Assembly (NCBI GenBank): GCA_002633115.1
Contig: NWBJ01000083.1
Location: forward strand, 1 to 41,275
Direction: 5' to 3'
From: Muribaculaceae bacterium Zag1
GTDB lineage: Bacteria > Bacteroidota > Bacteroidia > Bacteroidales > Muribaculaceae
DNA: 41,275 nt
Shown piece after piece: positions 41,170 to 41,275 of this stretch; positions within the stretch are counted from its first letter, which is position 1, and every line of letters begins with the position of its first letter. A program made the translations under genes and the position numbers. Under the pieces are notes generated by a model. It searched no databases and had not been told where the DNA came from. It worked only from the letters and a program-made list of their open reading frames with translations.

Positions 41170-41275
41170 TAATGCTTAAAACTTTTTTTGCTTTTACCAC
41201 CAATTTAGATAATAAAAACGCCATAATGAGCGTTAATCGATATGGTTGTCTTATTTATAGTAACACGCAATTAGT

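Noticed and set aside
1-41275. tRNA, rRNA or prophage/integrase genes
   Set aside because: I looked for tRNA arm patterns, ribosomal RNA motifs and integrase motifs on both strands and found none I could support by eye.

Overview
The window looks like chromosomal DNA from a GC-rich member of the Bacteroidales. The evidence is SusC/SusD pairs, a hybrid two-component regulator, a fimbrillin locus, N-succinylornithine-type arginine genes and TTTG/TAnnTTTG promoters. A gut Muribaculaceae- or Prevotella-like host would fit, but I cannot fix the genus from sequence alone.

Layout. (1) 1-3958, minus strand: a fimbrial-type locus, DUF3575/OmpA-like protein, then a DUF5119 lipoprotein, then a fimbrillin-family lipoprotein cut by the window edge. 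(2) 4148-6071, minus: an alpha/beta hydrolase overlapping exonuclease III. (3) 6507-29675: a polysaccharide utilization locus. A GH31 lipoprotein with a PA14 insert (alpha-xylosidase type) and a GH2 beta-galactosidase run leftward. A hybrid two-component system (HTCS) and then SusC, SusD, two glycan-binding-type lipoproteins and a BACON-GH5 endoglucanase run rightward. The enzyme set fits xyloglucan: GH5 cuts the backbone at the surface, SusCD imports oligosaccharides, and GH31 and GH2 remove xylose and galactose. A REP-associated tyrosine transposase (RAYT) sits between the HTCS and susC. (4) 29808-30544, plus: rplU-rpmA. (5) 30743-39369, minus: an arginine operon, GNAT-argG-argC-argD-argF'-argB-M20 deacylase-argH, that probably works on N-succinylated intermediates. 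(6) 39880-41169, plus: a GT4-type glycosyltransferase.

The most unusual content lies between the genes. Nearly every gap carries a palindromic repeat, usually starting within about 0-40 bp of the preceding stop codon. There are several families. One is a REP family of at least nine copies with covarying stems, grouped around the RAYT and through the arg operon. Another is a C-block palindrome that has entered the coding starts of argC and the DUF5119 gene. Others are identical 31-33 bp inverted arms around different loops, long palindromes built from short phrases (TCGA-, CACAGATT-, ATAAGGACA-type), and a 112-bp tandem repeat. The GH31 and susC promoters also share a roughly 27-bp upstream motif that is a good candidate for the HTCS binding site.
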